Origin: an uncultured Collinsella sp.
GTDB lineage: Bacteria > Actinomycetota > Coriobacteriia > Coriobacteriales > Coriobacteriaceae
Length of the DNA: 6,519 nt
Assembly (NCBI GenBank): GCA_937969105.1
Contig: CALBUZ010000188.1
Span: forward strand, 1 to 6,519
Direction of reading: 5' to 3'
Below, in pieces: positions 6,359-6,519 of this stretch (its first letter is position 1; each line of letters starts with the position of its first letter). Below the pieces are notes generated by a model. The model made no database searches, was not told where the DNA came from, and worked only from the letters and a program-made list of their open reading frames with translations. The position numbers were made by a program, and so were the translations under genes.

Positions 6359-6479
6359 ACGTGGCTCCAATCTGCCTCGGGGACTTACTGTACTGGCTAT
6401 GTACCCATTGCCGTGCATTTAATCACGCGGATTCCCAAAGACCCGAATAACGATTGCTTGATACCGCATACCGAAGTCT

Positions 6480-6503
6480 CGCACTTTTCTGTGGCAAAGT
6501 GCG
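6480..6503. repeat. Inverted repeat in the hpf leader region
   Basis: CGCACTTT (6480-6487) and AAAGTGCG (6496-6503) form a perfect 8-bp stem around an 8-base loop, about 120 bases upstream of the hpf start. It could be the terminator of a gene beyond the right edge or an operator. No T-run of terminator quality follows on either strand. The rest of 6359-6519 shows the hpf ribosome binding site but no promoter I can assign with confidence. Confidence 0.5.
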
Positions 6504-6519
6504 CTATAGGAGGGGGCCG

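Noticed and set aside
6359..6418. 20-residue N-terminal extension of hpf
   Set aside because: Family members start at the MDIKVSG position, which has its own ribosome binding site.
6508..6513. AGGAGG on the plus strand at the right edge as a ribosome binding site of a divergent gene
   Set aside because: The window ends before any start codon could be seen, so the motif alone is not enough.

Overview
The window is high-GC bacterial DNA in which every gene supported by the sequence reads on the minus strand. Codons end mostly in G or C, most starts carry strong AGGAG-type ribosome binding sites, and gene packing is tight. The proteins look like those of a gut actinobacterium of class Coriobacteriia, probably Collinsella. 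That placement rests on protein flavour and composition, not on any search.

In transcription order (right to left) the layout is as follows. A 161-base leader contains an inverted repeat. Next is a long-form ribosome hibernation factor (hpf, start 6358). Two tandem hairpins follow, the second a textbook Rho-independent terminator. Then come a DegV-family fatty-acid-binding protein (start 5694) and a beta-hydroxyacid dehydrogenase with a remarkable His/Cys-rich C-terminal tail (start 4642). After these are a small membrane protein of unknown function (start 3557), a HEAT-repeat-like protein (start 3113) and an NAD-type isocitrate dehydrogenase (icd, start 2408). The dehydrogenase, membrane, HEAT-like and icd genes are separated by only 5, 15 and 6 bases. 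In two of these junctions the Shine-Dalgarno of the next gene overlaps the end of the previous one, so they are probably co-transcribed and translationally coupled. A hairpin 60 bases after icd probably closes that unit.

The leftmost open frame starts at 1196 and runs off the left edge. It begins as a membrane-anchored SurA-N-like foldase. At about base 296 it changes abruptly, in frame, into the interior of a Y-family DNA polymerase, keeping the SxDE catalytic motif but lacking the polymerase N-terminus. Codon usage changes at the same place. This is either a genuine rearrangement or an assembly chimera at a contig end.

The two most notable points are this chimeric reading frame and the four-unit, 12-residue His/Cys metal-binding repeat at the end of the dehydrogenase. 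No RNA genes, CRISPR arrays or insertion sequences were found.
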